Part shown: piece by piece, positions 38,686 through 49,520 of the stretch
Position numbering within the stretch: position 1 is the first letter of the stretch
Layout: every line of letters starts with the position of its first letter
Origin: Rheinheimera sp.
Lineage (GTDB): Bacteria; Pseudomonadota; Gammaproteobacteria; Enterobacterales; Alteromonadaceae
Reading direction: 5' to 3'
DNA length: 64,000 nucleotides
Assembly (NCBI RefSeq): GCF_030690345.1
Contig: NZ_JAUYGV010000007.1
Coordinates: 310,001-374,000 of the forward strand
Made by a program: the position numbers and the translations under genes
Notes under the pieces: generated by a model
The model's input: the letters and a program-made list of their open reading frames with translations, nothing else
What the model was told of the DNA's origin: nothing
The model's database searches: none

Positions 38686-39819
38686 ATGACAACGGCAAAT
38701 GCATACGATTTTACGCCATCCAACCTGAGCCGCCGGCCAAACAGTGCGCGGCCCGGGCTACAGTTACTGTCATCAGAATTACAAGACCCTATTTTACAGG
38801 CATTGCCGGCGGCAGTGATCCTGCTGGATCAGCGCGGGCTGGTGTATCAGGCTAATCCTGCGGCGGTGGCTATGTTGGGCGAGCCGTTAGTGGGGCAGCG
38901 CTGGTTTGCAGTGATCAGCCGGTGTTTTCGCCCGCGTAGTGATGATGGCCTGGAAGTCTCGTTAAAAGACGGCCGTCTGGTAAAACTTGAGATCAGCGCC
39001 TTACTCAGCCGCACCGAATACACTGAACCGGGCCAGCTGATTATGCTAACCGACTTAACTCAAACCCGGCAACTACAGGGCCGGCTCAGCCAAATGCAGC
39101 GGCTGTCTACGCTGGGCAAAATGATGGCCTCGCTGGCACATCAGATCCGCACGCCTTTATCCGCCGCCATGTTATATGCGCAGAACCTTGGCAACCCGAG
39201 GGCGACACTGCAGGTGCAGCAGCAGTTTCAGCAAAAGCTGTTATCAAGGCTGCAGGATTTGGAGCAGCAACTAAATGACATGCTGCTGTTTGCCCGCAGT
39301 GGCAGTGCGCAGGCGGTGGCACCTGTTAGTTGTAAAGCGTTAGCAGAGCAGGTGGTTACCGCTACCGAAGCTGTGCTGCAGCAAGGCGCTGCGTTGTTTA
39401 CCGTCACCGTGGCCGAACCTGATGTTACCGTGTTGGGTAACCTGAGCGCCCTAAGCGGTGCGGTGCAGAATTTAATTTATAACAGCGTACAGGCGCTGGC
39501 CGATATTACACCGGCGCAGGCGGATGCTGCCAGGGTGCAGCTGAATATTGCCCCTTCTGCATCAGACCCGGCCATGTTGTCCATTCAGGTAACCGACAAT
39601 GGCCCCGGCGTAGCTGCACATTTACTGAACCGTTTGTTTGAACCCTTTGTTACCGGCCGTGCTGATGGCACAGGCTTAGGTTTGGCAGTGGTGCAGGCGG
39701 TGGCCGCAGCGCACAACGGCACTGTGCAGTATCACAATAGTGCCACCGGCGGCGCTTGCTTTGAGCTGTTGCTGCCATACCACACGGCGTTAACGCAGCA
39801 AGGGAGTGAGCCATTATGA
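38686..39819 (+). CDS. flrB: Sensor histidine kinase FlrB/FleS
   Basis: PAS-like region, LGKMMASLAHQIRTPLSAAMLYAQNL H-box, HATPase_c. Confidence 0.94.
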   Translation: MTTANAYDFTPSNLSRRPNSARPGLQLLSSELQDPILQALPAAVILLDQRGLVYQANPAAVAMLGEPLVGQRWFAVISRCFRPRSDDGLEVSLKDGRLVKLEISALLSRTEYTEPGQLIMLTDLTQTRQLQGRLSQMQRLSTLGKMMASLAHQIRTPLSAAMLYAQNLGNPRATLQVQQQFQQKLLSRLQDLEQQLNDMLLFARSGSAQAVAPVSCKALAEQVVTATEAVLQQGAALFTVTVAEPDVTVLGNLSALSGAVQNLIYNSVQALADITPAQADAARVQLNIAPSASDPAMLSIQVTDNGPGVAAHLLNRLFEPFVTGRADGTGLGLAVVQAVAAAHNGTVQYHNSATGGACFELLLPYHTALTQQGSEPL

Positions 39820-41213
39820 GCCAGTGCATTTTATTGGTAGAAGATGACGCCGGCCTGCGCGAAGCGCTTAGCGATACGCTGCAGCTGGCCAATTATCAGC
39901 TGGTTGCTGTCAGCAGTGCAGAAGAAGCGTTGCTGCAGTTAAAGCAGCACAGCGTGCAACTGGTGATAAGCGACGTACAAATGGGCGCCGTGTCTGGTTT
40001 TACCTTGTTAAAGACACTGCGCAGCCAGTATCCGCAAATTCCGGTATTAATGATGACCGCCTATGCTACGGTGCAGGCGGCTGTTGAAGCCATCCGGCTG
40101 GGTGCCATTGATTACCTGGCCAAGCCGTTTTCGCCGGAGGTGTTGCTCAGCACCGTTAGCCGCTATGTGGCGCCGGAAGCCGTCGCTAATATTGAACCTG
40201 TCGTTGCAGCGCCGGCCAGTAAGCAGTTGCTGGCGCTATGTGCCAGAGTGGCGCGCACTGACGCCAGTGTGATGATCAGTGGCCCCAGCGGTTCGGGTAA
40301 GGAAGTGTTGGCGCGCTATATTCATCAGTTATCGGCACGCAGCAGCGGGCCTTTTATTGCGATAAATTGCGCCGCCATTCCGGAGAACATGTTGGAATCT
40401 ACCTTGTTTGGCTATGAGAAAGGCGCTTTTACCGGCGCGGTAAACGCCTGCCCCGGCAAGTTTGAACAGGCACAGCAGGGCACCTTGCTGCTGGATGAAA
40501 TTACCGAGATGGACCTTAACCTGCAGGCCAAGCTGTTGCGCGTATTGCAGGAGCGGGAAGTAGAGCGGCTGGGCGGGCGTAAAACCATTAAGTTGGATGT
40601 GCGCATTCTGGCTACCAGCAACCGCAACTTAAAACAGGCGGTGGCGCAGGGCGAATTTCGTGAAGATTTATTCTACCGGTTGAATGTGTTTCCGCTGGTG
40701 TGGCCGGCATTAGCTGAACGGCCGGAAGATATAGTACCGCTGGCGCAGCATTTACTGCAGCGCCATTGCCAGCACAGTGGCCGCAGCCAGGCGGTGTTAA
40801 CCGCGGCGGCTGAGCAGCTTTTGCAGCGCTACAGCTGGCCCGGCAATGTGCGTGAGCTGGATAACGTTATGCAACGGGCATTGATCATTGCTGCCGGCGA
40901 TGAGATTGGCACCGACGACATTATGCTGGAACAGGTGGATATGTTGCCGTCCGGCCGCGAGCCGGCTTTAGCAACAGCTGCCCTGTTTGCGGCTGACTGC
41001 CATATAGAACAGTGCACTGAAGATGACAATGAAGAAGGCGGTGGCGCTTTTAAAGCCTCAGTACATGAGCAGGAGCACCGCATTATTTTGGCCACCATGA
41101 AAGCCTGTGCTAACCGGCGCAAAGACGTGGCAGAAAAGCTGGGTATCAGCGACCGTACTCTGCGTTATAAGTTAGCGCGCATGCGTGACCATGGTATCGA
41201 CCTGCCGGCGTAA
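39816..41213 (+). CDS. flrC: Sigma54-dependent response regulator FlrC/FleR
   Basis: REC domain, [12 protein letters not shown], Fis-type HTH. Confidence 0.94.
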   Translation: MSQCILLVEDDAGLREALSDTLQLANYQLVAVSSAEEALLQLKQHSVQLVISDVQMGAVSGFTLLKTLRSQYPQIPVLMMTAYATVQAAVEAIRLGAIDYLAKPFSPEVLLSTVSRYVAPEAVANIEPVVAAPASKQLLALCARVARTDASVMISGPSGSGKEVLARYIHQLSARSSGPFIAINCAAIPENMLESTLFGYEKGAFTGAVNACPGKFEQAQQGTLLLDEITEMDLNLQAKLLRVLQEREVERLGGRKTIKLDVRILATSNRNLKQAVAQGEFREDLFYRLNVFPLVWPALAERPEDIVPLAQHLLQRHCQHSGRSQAVLTAAAEQLLQRYSWPGNVRELDNVMQRALIIAAGDEIGTDDIMLEQVDMLPSGREPALATAALFAADCHIEQCTEDDNEEGGGAFKASVHEQEHRIILATMKACANRRKDVAEKLGISDRTLRYKLARMRDHGIDLPA

Positions 41214-41220
41214 GCCGCAA

Positions 41221-41247
41221 AAGCCCTCAAAAAGAGGGTTTTTTCTT
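41221..41247 (+). terminator. Terminator after flrC
   Basis: AAGCCCTC-AAAAA-GAGGGTTTTTT. Confidence 0.75.
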
Positions 41248-41270
41248 TTATAATTCAGTTGATTAAAATA

Positions 41271-41286
41271 TGGCACAACTCCTGCT
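41271..41286 (+). promoter_or_regulatory. Putative sigma54 promoter of fliE operon
   Basis: TGGCACAACTCCTGCT (GG-N10-GC). Confidence 0.8.
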
Positions 41287-41333
41287 TTAGCTGGTGTAAC
41301 GGTAACAGCAGCAAATTTTTGACAGGTGTCGCT

Positions 41334-41669
41334 ATGAATATCAAAGGTCAGGCCCTTTACGCCGAAATGCAGTCGATGGTGAATCAGACCAGAGCTATCG
41401 GCAATGAGCTGAAACTGCAAAATGCGGCAGAAGTAAATCCAAGCCAAAGCGACTTCAGCAGCATGCTGACCAGCGCGCTGAGTAAGGTCAATAACCTTGC
41501 ACAGGAAACCGGCCAAATGCGTACTGCCTTTGAAATGGGCGACAAAAGCGTATCACTGGCACAGGTAATGATTGCCAGCCAGAAATCCTCTTTAGCCTTT
41601 GAAGCCACAGTGCAGGTACGCAATAAATTAGTTGAAGCCTACAAAGACATAATGTCGATGCCGGTATAA
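41334..41669 (+). CDS. fliE: Flagellar hook-basal body complex protein FliE
   Basis: C-terminal MGDKSVSLAQVMIASQKSSLAFEATVQVRNKLVEAYKDIMSMPV; start set to ATG 41334 (MNIKGQALYAEMQ). Confidence 0.94.
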   Translation: MNIKGQALYAEMQSMVNQTRAIGNELKLQNAAEVNPSQSDFSSMLTSALSKVNNLAQETGQMRTAFEMGDKSVSLAQVMIASQKSSLAFEATVQVRNKLVEAYKDIMSMPV

Positions 41670-41683
41670 CGGAGGGATAAGCA

Positions 41684-43372
41684 GTGGCTGAGAATCAATC
41701 CACCGAGCTGGCGCTGTCAGGCAACGACTACAACAGCGGCGAGCAACAGGAACAAAAACCGGGCTTTGTCGGCTCATTGGGCGGCATGGACCTGGTGCGG
41801 CAAATTACGCTTATCGTCGCGCTGACTATCTGTCTGGCCATCGCTATCTTAATTATCATGTGGGCGCGGCAACCGGAAATGCGTCCGCTGGGAACCTTCC
41901 CCACTGAAGAGCTGATCCAAACGCTGGATCATTTAGATGCGCAGAAAATTGATTACAAGCTCGAAGGCAATGTGATCATGGTTGCCGAAGATCAGTTCCA
42001 GAATATTAAACTGTCGTTATCCCGTGCCGGTTTGGCGAAAGAGCCCTCCAGCGGTACCGAGTTTTTGCTGCAGGACAGCGGCTTCGGCGTTAGCCAACGG
42101 TTGGAAATGGAGCGGTTAAAACACAGCCGTGAACAACAACTGGCGCGCACCATTGAAGAATTACAAAGCATCGCGCGGGCGCGGGTGTTACTGGCTATTC
42201 CAAAAGAAAACGTCTTTGCCAGGGTAGAAAAACTGCCGTCGGCTACGGTGCTGGTTACCGCCCGTGGCGGCACTATGGTGCGTGACAGCGAAGTGGATGC
42301 CATCGTCGATATCGTGGCTTCTGCTGTGCAGGGCTTATCGCCGTCCAGAGTGACAGTAACTGATCAGAACGGCCGCTTATTAAACAGCGGTTCTCAGGAT
42401 GCCAGCTCAGCCCGTACCCGTAAAGAGTACGAGCTGCAGCGCACCCGTGAAGAAGAATACCGCCAGAAAGTCGACTCTATTCTAATGCCGGTACTGGGCT
42501 ATGGTAACTATACTGCTCAGGTCGATTTACACATGGACTTTACCGCTACCGAGCAAACGCAAAAGCGCTTTAACCCTGATTTACCTGCCGTACGCAGTGA
42601 AATGACCATTGAAGAAAACAGTGTTGGTGGTGTAAGCGGCGGTATTCCGGGCGCACTGTCTAACCAACCGCCGTTAAATTCCAATATTCCGGAGCAGGCT
42701 AGCGGCGGTAACGCCCAGCCGGTGGTGCCTGGCCGCAACCATAAAGAAGCCACCCGCAATTACGAGCTGGATACCACTATCAGCCATATTTCCCAGCAAA
42801 GCGGCGTGATCCGCCGGCTAAGTGTGTCGGTGGCGATTGACTATGTTGCCGGCGAGAACGGCGAACAGCAACCGCGTGCTCAGGCCGAGCTGGCCAATAT
42901 CCGCCGCTTGTTGCAAGGCGGTGTCGGTTTTGATGCCCAGCGCGGCGACATGATAGAAGTGATCTCCGTGCCCTTTATGAAAGATGCGGTGGTAGAAGAG
43001 CCTGTACCGGCATTTTATGAAGAAGACTGGTTCCTGCGCGTGGTGCGTCTGGCCATAGGCGGCCTGATCATTATCGTGCTGATTTTGGCCATAGTGCGGC
43101 CGATGCTGAAAAAACTGATTTACCCTGAAGATACCAAAGATGCTTATGATGAAAATGCGCTGAGCAGCGGGCTGGATTTAGGGGATGATACTATCGACAT
43201 GCTAAGCTCATCTTTTGATGAGAACGCTGTGGGCTTTGCCGCAGATGGCACTCTGATGTTGCCGGACCTGCATGGTGATGATGACTTGTTACGCGCAGTT
43301 CGGGCTCTGGTAGCAAATGAGCCGGAATTATCCTCTCTGGTAGTGAAAAACTGGTTGGCTGAAGATGAGTAG
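41684..43372 (+). CDS. fliF: Flagellar MS-ring protein FliF
   Basis: QLARTIEELQSIARARVLLAIPKENVFAR etc. Confidence 0.97.
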   Translation: MAENQSTELALSGNDYNSGEQQEQKPGFVGSLGGMDLVRQITLIVALTICLAIAILIIMWARQPEMRPLGTFPTEELIQTLDHLDAQKIDYKLEGNVIMVAEDQFQNIKLSLSRAGLAKEPSSGTEFLLQDSGFGVSQRLEMERLKHSREQQLARTIEELQSIARARVLLAIPKENVFARVEKLPSATVLVTARGGTMVRDSEVDAIVDIVASAVQGLSPSRVTVTDQNGRLLNSGSQDASSARTRKEYELQRTREEEYRQKVDSILMPVLGYGNYTAQVDLHMDFTATEQTQKRFNPDLPAVRSEMTIEENSVGGVSGGIPGALSNQPPLNSNIPEQASGGNAQPVVPGRNHKEATRNYELDTTISHISQQSGVIRRLSVSVAIDYVAGENGEQQPRAQAELANIRRLLQGGVGFDAQRGDMIEVISVPFMKDAVVEEPVPAFYEEDWFLRVVRLAIGGLIIIVLILAIVRPMLKKLIYPEDTKDAYDENALSSGLDLGDDTIDMLSSSFDENAVGFAADGTLMLPDLHGDDDLLRAVRALVANEPELSSLVVKNWLAEDE

Positions 43373-44399
43373 CATAGAAGCAACAAAACCTGCCTTTGAC
43401 GTAGGTAAACTGGACGGTGTTGAAAAAGCCGCCATCTTACTGCTGAGCTTGTCAGAAGAAGATGCTGCGCAAATTTTAAAACACCTGGAGCCCAAGCAAG
43501 TGCAGAAAGTGGGTTTGGCCATGGCGCAGATGACCGATCTGAATCAGGCGAAAATCTCTGCCGTGCACCGCTTGTTTATTGAACAGATCCAGAATTTCAG
43601 CACCATCGGCTTCCAGAGCGAAGAGTTTATCAAGCGTGCTTTAACTGCAGCGCTGGGTGAAGAAAAAGCCGCTAACCTGATTGATCAGATTGTATTGGGT
43701 GGTGGCGCCAAAGGTCTGGATTCACTGAAGTGGATGGACTCGAAGCAGGTTGCCAATATTATCCGCAACGAGCACCCGCAGATACAGACCATTGTATTGT
43801 CTTATCTGGAGCCGGAGCAATCGGCGGAAATTCTGTCGCAGTTCCCGGAAAAAGTGCGGCTGGATCTGACCATGCGTATTGCCAACCTGGAAGAAGTACA
43901 GCCGGCTGCATTGCAGGAGTTAAACGAAATTATGGAGAAACAGTTTGCCGGTCAGGCCGGTACTCAAACGGCGAAAATGGGCGGCTTAAAAGCGGCAGCC
44001 GATATCCTCAACTATATGGATACCAATATTGAAGGCCAGCTGATGGATTCTATCCGTGAGCATGACGAAGAAATGGCGCAGCAAATTCAGGATCTGATGT
44101 TTGTATTTGAAAACCTGGTGGATGTGGATGACCGTGGCATTCAAACCTTACTGCGTGAAATTCAGCAGGACGTGCTGATGAAAGCGCTTAAAGGCACGGA
44201 TGAAAACTTAAAAGAGAAGATCCTGAAAAACATGTCGAAACGGGCCGCTGAATTGTTAACGGATGACCTGGAAGCCATGGGGCCGGTAAGGGTCAGTGAC
44301 GTTGAAGCGGCACAAAAAGAAATTCTGTCCACAGCACGGCGCTTGTCTGATGCCGGTGAAATTATGTTGGGCAGCGGCGGTGGCGATGACTTCCTCTAA
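43365..44399 (+). CDS. fliG: Flagellar motor switch protein FliG
   Basis: VEKAAILLLSLSEEDAAQILKHLEPKQVQKV; EKILKNMSKRAAELLTDDLEAMGPVRVSDVE. Confidence 0.97.
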   Translation: MSSIEATKPAFDVGKLDGVEKAAILLLSLSEEDAAQILKHLEPKQVQKVGLAMAQMTDLNQAKISAVHRLFIEQIQNFSTIGFQSEEFIKRALTAALGEEKAANLIDQIVLGGGAKGLDSLKWMDSKQVANIIRNEHPQIQTIVLSYLEPEQSAEILSQFPEKVRLDLTMRIANLEEVQPAALQELNEIMEKQFAGQAGTQTAKMGGLKAAADILNYMDTNIEGQLMDSIREHDEEMAQQIQDLMFVFENLVDVDDRGIQTLLREIQQDVLMKALKGTDENLKEKILKNMSKRAAELLTDDLEAMGPVRVSDVEAAQKEILSTARRLSDAGEIMLGSGGGDDFL

Positions 44400-44404
44400 G
44401 TTAA

Positions 44405-45241
44405 ATGAGCCGTACTATGAGTGATGATGCCTTTAAATATAAGCGACCGTTTTCGCCGGATGAAGCCACCGATGAGCAGCTGAAGCAATGGCAAACGCCG
44501 GAGCTGACATCTGACAAGCGGGTAGATCCGCTGCGCACCAATGCGCTGAATAAAACCCGGCCGGTTGCCAAAGCGGCGCGGCATGAAGAAGACGAAGAGC
44601 TGGTTGTCAAACCTTTGACAGCAGAAGATATGGAGCAAATGCGTCAGGCCGCTTACGATGAAGGCTTTGCCGTGGGCAAGGATGATGGCTTCAGTAAAGG
44701 CTATGCTGAAGGGCGTGAACAAGGCCAGCAAGATGGTTTGGCTCAGGGCGTAGCCGAAGGTAAAAAGCAGGGCCTGGCTCAGGGCGAAACCGAACTGCAG
44801 GAAAAGCTGCAACAGTTGACCGCCTTGCTGGACCAACTGCAGCAGCCGCTGGCCAATGTCGATGAACAGGTACAACAGCAATTGCTGCAACTGAGCCTTG
44901 CCATGGCCCAAGCGGTTATTGCGGTTGAAGTAAAAACCAATTCGCAGGTGATATTGCAGGCGTTGGCAGAGGCCACGGCAGCGCTGCCGTTAGACGCTAC
45001 GCAATTGCTGATCAAACTCAACCCGGCCGATATCGCCATTATAGAGCAGCACTACAGCAAAGAAGATATACAGCAGCGCGGCTGGCAACTGCGCGCTGAA
45101 CCTGCTGTAGAGCAGGGCGGTTGTTTAGTGCAAAGCAGCCAGTCCAGTGTTGACCGTTCGTTAAGCCAGCGGCTGCAAAGCAGCCTTGAGCATTTCTTAC
45201 AGCTGCAGCAACACGCCGGGCAGCCGGATGTTGAGGAATAA
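44405..45241 (+). CDS. fliH: Flagellar assembly protein FliH
   Basis: Glycine-repeat region (YDEGFAVGKDDGFSKGYAEGREQGQQDGLAQGVAEGKKQGLAQG); between fliG and fliI. Confidence 0.93.
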   Translation: MSRTMSDDAFKYKRPFSPDEATDEQLKQWQTPELTSDKRVDPLRTNALNKTRPVAKAARHEEDEELVVKPLTAEDMEQMRQAAYDEGFAVGKDDGFSKGYAEGREQGQQDGLAQGVAEGKKQGLAQGETELQEKLQQLTALLDQLQQPLANVDEQVQQQLLQLSLAMAQAVIAVEVKTNSQVILQALAEATAALPLDATQLLIKLNPADIAIIEQHYSKEDIQQRGWQLRAEPAVEQGGCLVQSSQSSVDRSLSQRLQSSLEHFLQLQQHAGQPDVEE

Positions 45242-45244
45242 CGC

Positions 45245-46591
45245 ATGGCCAGCAGCGACACCTTAAGCCGTTTTTTGCAACAACAGCACAGCTATGTCCA
45301 TAGCTCAAAGCCGGCAGTGGCCGGGCATTTGGTACGGGTGGTAGGGTTAACTCTGGAAGCCACCGGCTGCAGCGCCGCCATTGGCCAGGCTTGCAGTGTC
45401 GAAACCGCCCGCGGCGCCATTATGGCGGAGGTGGTGGGTTTTGCTAACGAGCGGATTTACCTGATGCCCAAAGATGATGTGTCCGGGGTGGTGCCTGGCG
45501 CTAAGGTAACGCCGCTGCTGAATTTTAAAGGCGTACCGCTGAGTATGAGTTTACTCGGCCGCGTGATTGACGGCATGGGCACACCGCTTGATGGTAAAGG
45601 CCCTATTGCTGCACAGCAGTATGGCGGTGCTAAAGGCAAACCGATTAATCCGCTGCAGCGCCGGCCGATTAAACAGCCGCTGGATGTGGGCGTACGCTCT
45701 ATCAACAGCATGCTTACCGTTGGCAAAGGCCAACGCATGGGCTTGTTTGCCGGCTCCGGCGTAGGTAAAAGCGTGCTGTTGGGCATGATGACCCGCGGTA
45801 CCAGCGCCGATGTCATAGTGGTTGGCCTGGTGGGCGAGCGTGGTCGCGAAGTGAAAGAATTTATTGATGAAATCTTAGGCGACGAGGGTAAAGCCCGTTC
45901 GGTGGTTATCGCAGCCCCGGCCGATGTCTCGCCGCTGATGCGGTTAAAAGGCTGCGAAACAGCAGTACAGGTGGCTGAGTATTTCCGTGACCAGGGCCTG
46001 GATGTACTGCTGTTGATTGACTCTATTACCCGCTATGCTCAGGCGCAACGCGAAATTGCGCTGGCCGTAGGGGAGCCGCCGGCCACCAAAGGGTATCCGC
46101 CCTCGGTGTTTGCCAAATTACCGGCACTGGTAGAGCGTGCAGGTAACGGCAGTGGCAGCCAGGGCTCTATTACGGCGTTTTATACGGTGTTGTCAGAAGG
46201 CGACGACTTACAAGACCCCATCGCCGATGCGTCGCGTGCGATTCTGGATGGCCATATAGTGTTATCGCGCGCGTTAGCCGACGCCGGCCACTTTCCGGCG
46301 GTAGACGTGGAAAAATCCATCAGCCGGGTTATGCCGGCAGTTACCAGCCTTGAGCATCAGCAAATGGCCCGCACCTTAAAGCAGTTGTATTCCGGTTTTC
46401 AGCAAAGCAAAGACTTAATCGCCATTGGTGCCTATGTGCGTGGCAGTGATCCGCAGTTGGATAAAGCCATTGGCATGATGCCGAACATTAATCGCTTTTT
46501 ACAGCAAGGTATGCATGAAGTAGTTGGCTATGATGACAGCTTGCAGGGCCTGGCACGGTTGGTGCCGTTAACCGGGAATAACGGCTTATGA
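45245..46591 (+). CDS. fliI: Flagellum-specific ATPase FliI
   Basis: Walker [49 protein letters not shown]. Confidence 0.97.
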   Translation: MASSDTLSRFLQQQHSYVHSSKPAVAGHLVRVVGLTLEATGCSAAIGQACSVETARGAIMAEVVGFANERIYLMPKDDVSGVVPGAKVTPLLNFKGVPLSMSLLGRVIDGMGTPLDGKGPIAAQQYGGAKGKPINPLQRRPIKQPLDVGVRSINSMLTVGKGQRMGLFAGSGVGKSVLLGMMTRGTSADVIVVGLVGERGREVKEFIDEILGDEGKARSVVIAAPADVSPLMRLKGCETAVQVAEYFRDQGLDVLLLIDSITRYAQAQREIALAVGEPPATKGYPPSVFAKLPALVERAGNGSGSQGSITAFYTVLSEGDDLQDPIADASRAILDGHIVLSRALADAGHFPAVDVEKSISRVMPAVTSLEHQQMARTLKQLYSGFQQSKDLIAIGAYVRGSDPQLDKAIGMMPNINRFLQQGMHEVVGYDDSLQGLARLVPLTGNNGL

Positions 46592-47043
46592 TAAACCACC
46601 GCTTTACTATGCTGATTAAAATTCAGCAGGACAGAGAAGAGAAATTACAGGCGCACTTTGTTAAGGCGCAGCAGTTTTATCAGCAGGCGCAAATGAAATA
46701 TCAGGGCTTGGCCAACTACCGTACTGAATATATTCAACAAAGCCAGCAGCAGGGCAGCGCCGGGTTACAAAGCCGGCAGTATAACCAGTTTGTCAGCTTT
46801 ATCGGCAAACTGGATCAGGCGATACAACAACAAGGCCGGGCGGTACAGCAAGCCAAAGCCGCTGCAGAGCAGCGCAAACAAAGCTGGTTAGCTATGCAGA
46901 AAAAGCGTAAAGCACTGGAGCTGTTAGTGCAGCGCAATGACGCTGCAGAGTTACAAAAACAGCTGCAACAAGAGCAGCGCAATGCCGATGAATATGCCAG
47001 CCAGCAGTTTATGCGTCGCCTTGCCGCTGAGCGGTTACAGTAG
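46588..47043 (+). CDS. fliJ: Flagellar export protein FliJ
   Basis: Coiled-coil ~150 aa directly after fliI. Confidence 0.9.
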   Translation: MINHRFTMLIKIQQDREEKLQAHFVKAQQFYQQAQMKYQGLANYRTEYIQQSQQQGSAGLQSRQYNQFVSFIGKLDQAIQQQGRAVQQAKAAAEQRKQSWLAMQKKRKALELLVQRNDAAELQKQLQQEQRNADEYASQQFMRRLAAERLQ

Positions 47044-47150
47044 CGCTGTTATATTCTGGCCTGAATTTTGAATGTAACCGGCTATCACCTTGTGGTTAAG
47101 GTAGTACAACATAAATCCGGCACAGTGTTGCCGGTAAACGGGAGAGTGGT

Positions 47151-48893
47151 ATGGCACAGGGCTTACAATTATCTACGCTGATGAGCGGTGCTGATCAGGC
47201 ACTGCGCTTTGATGCTGCTGCGGCTGAGGCCGGGGCTGAGTCAGGCGGCGGTAACGCTTTTGGCGAATTGCTCAGTGGCATGGCGCCCTCCACCGGCGAC
47301 AAAGCATCGACGCCCGGCGGCAAAATGCAAAGCGGGGCTATGCGGCAACTTCCTGCCGGCATCAGTTTATTGTCGGGTATCAGCCAGGCGCTGGCAGCTG
47401 CTAAAGCCGCCGATGCCGGTACTGAGCCGCTAACCGATGACACCGGTCTGCCACTTGGCGGCCAGTCCGGCGACATTGCCCTTGAAGATGCCGATGCAGA
47501 GACAATATTACTTACGGCCAGTCTGCTGGGGCAAATTGCTCTGAAAGACAAAGTACCGGCTGATAGCGACAGCAAAGCTAACGATGCGCAGCTTAGTGCT
47601 CTGTTGCAAACGCAAAGCGAAAATACCACCACCGGTGCTGACGGTGAAACAGAAACAAATGCAGAAACAGATGGTGGTATAGCGGCAACCTTAAGCGCAA
47701 AACAACAAGCAGCGGTATCTGCAGTAGCGGAAGAGGCAAAACCGCAAAGCTCTGCGACAGAGGCAGATCCGGATGCTGACGCAGCACAAAGCGCTGCGGC
47801 TACCCGGGCAGAGCCGGAAGCTGATTCAGCACAAAGCGCTGCTGATAAAGCCGGCAACCCTGCAGCTATACTGAACGCTGGCGCAGCAACCGCGGACAGT
47901 GCAGCAGACACCGGCACGGCGGCAGGGGCCAAAGCTATGCCGCCGGAGCTTAGTGCCAACGCCGTTACTGAGCAAAGCACTCAGCAACCAGCTCAGCACA
48001 GCTCGCAGCAAAGCAATGACCAAAGCAAGGCACAAGATAATGAACAAAGCGCCGGCTTTAATACTGCAGCGCAACAACAGGCCGCAGCATTAAAGCCGGA
48101 AGCGGTAGTTGGCGATAAGGTAAAAGCCGACGCGGCAGTTAACCCGGCAGATAAAAACAATTTAACCGGGAAAGACGCCGCCACTGCTGCTGGTGCAGAA
48201 GGGGGCGCTAAACCACAAACCGGCAGCGGAGCTGACAAACACAATACAGAGCAACAGCATCAGCAGCGTAACCCTGCGGCGCAGGCCGTTACTGATAGCC
48301 AGTTGTTGGCGCAAGATAACAATATGGCGCTAAAAGCTGTACCGGAGCAAGCGGGGGCCCAGCGCAGCGAAGCAGCCTTTAGCCATACCTTGCAGGCTGC
48401 AGAGCAGCGGCAACAGGCTACACTGCAAAAAACGGCAGCCAAAGCGCCGGCAGAGCAGTTAAAACAAAGCCTGAATTTATTGCAGCAAGATGCCGCAGGC
48501 CAATTGCGGGAGCGGGTTAGCCTGATGGTACGGCAAAATATTCAGGTGGCAGAAATTCGCCTTGACCCGGCCGGGCTTGGCCAAATGCAGATCAAAATAG
48601 ACATGCAGCAAGATCAGGCGTCTGTGCAATTTATCGTGCAACAGCCGCAAGCTAAGGAGCTGTTAGAGCAGCAGTTGCCGCGTTTACGTGAGATGTTGCA
48701 GCAGCAAGGCATAGCGCTTAGCGAGGGCAATGTGCAACAGCAAACGCAACAGCAGCAGGAGCGTCAGTTAGCCAGGGACAATAATAGTGGCGGCGGGGCA
48801 CAGCAGGGCGCAGCAGATGAGGGCGGGCCAATGGCCGGTGCCGTGGAGGTAACGGCGGTGGTCAGTGAGCGTCTGGTGGATTATTACGCATAA
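47151..48893 (+). CDS. fliK: Flagellar hook-length control protein FliK
   Basis: C-terminal VAEIRLDPAGLGQMQIKIDMQQDQASVQFIVQQPQAKELLEQQLPRLREMLQQQGIAL; A/Q-rich ruler region. Confidence 0.93.
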   Translation: MAQGLQLSTLMSGADQALRFDAAAAEAGAESGGGNAFGELLSGMAPSTGDKASTPGGKMQSGAMRQLPAGISLLSGISQALAAAKAADAGTEPLTDDTGLPLGGQSGDIALEDADAETILLTASLLGQIALKDKVPADSDSKANDAQLSALLQTQSENTTTGADGETETNAETDGGIAATLSAKQQAAVSAVAEEAKPQSSATEADPDADAAQSAAATRAEPEADSAQSAADKAGNPAAILNAGAATADSAADTGTAAGAKAMPPELSANAVTEQSTQQPAQHSSQQSNDQSKAQDNEQSAGFNTAAQQQAAALKPEAVVGDKVKADAAVNPADKNNLTGKDAATAAGAEGGAKPQTGSGADKHNTEQQHQQRNPAAQAVTDSQLLAQDNNMALKAVPEQAGAQRSEAAFSHTLQAAEQRQQATLQKTAAKAPAEQLKQSLNLLQQDAAGQLRERVSLMVRQNIQVAEIRLDPAGLGQMQIKIDMQQDQASVQFIVQQPQAKELLEQQLPRLREMLQQQGIALSEGNVQQQTQQQQERQLARDNNSGGGAQQGAADEGGPMAGAVEVTAVVSERLVDYYA

Positions 48894-48986
48894 TGCGTGC
48901 TAACGGCGCAAATTCGCCGGCGGTGATTTACATTGCCGGCGACAGATGAGCATAATAATGCCAAATAAACTCACAGGTAGCATGAC

Positions 48987-49508
48987 ATGGCCGCAGAAAA
49001 AGATTTAGTTATTGCCGATGGTGGCAAAAAGAAAAAAATATTGTTTATAGCCGGCGGTGCAGTGCTTGTTATCGTGTTGGCGGTAGTGGGGTTTATGCTG
49101 TTTTCCGGCGGTAGCGATACCGGCACTGCAGCCGGTAGTGACAATGGCGGCCAGACTGCCGCAGCCGGTGGTACAGAGCAGAGCAAAGGCAGTGCGCTGT
49201 ATGTGCCGATGCCGCGGCCTTTTGTGTTTAATGTACCGGGCGCTTCGCGTGATCGCATGGTGCAAATTAAAGTGCAGCTAATGGTACGGGGCAGCAATAA
49301 TGAAACTATCGCTATGCGGCATATTCCGCTGATAGAAGGCAGTTTGCTGCAAACGTTCAGTTCGGCCAATGCCGATGAGCTGGTTACTGTAGCTGGGCGT
49401 GATGCACTGAAAAATAAAGCGTTAAGTGATTTACAACAAGCCATGATTGAAGTGGTGGGCTCGGTGGTAGTGGATGAAGTACTTTTCACCGGTTTTGTAA
49501 TGCAATAA
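48987..49508 (+). CDS. fliL: Flagellar basal body-associated protein FliL
   Basis: Single TM then periplasmic domain; upstream of fliM. Confidence 0.93.
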   Translation: MAAEKDLVIADGGKKKKILFIAGGAVLVIVLAVVGFMLFSGGSDTGTAAGSDNGGQTAAAGGTEQSKGSALYVPMPRPFVFNVPGASRDRMVQIKVQLMVRGSNNETIAMRHIPLIEGSLLQTFSSANADELVTVAGRDALKNKALSDLQQAMIEVVGSVVVDEVLFTGFVMQ

Positions 49509-49520
49509 GAGTGAGCAGCC

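Noticed and set aside
47057-47072. TGGCCTGAATTTTGAA upstream of fliK as sigma54 promoter
   Set aside because: -12 element reads GA instead of the near-invariant GC; fliK is likely co-transcribed with fliEFGHIJ.
47117-47134. CCGGCACAGTGTTGCCGG upstream of fliK as sigma54 promoter
   Set aside because: GG-to-GC spacing is 9, not 10, and the element is only ~20 nt from the ATG; better explained as a simple hairpin (CCGGCA-N6-TGCCGG).
47151-48893. Repetitive Ala/Gln-rich stretch in fliK as a possible repeat or phase-variable tract
   Set aside because: Degenerate codons with no perfect tandem repeat; typical of the FliK ruler domain.
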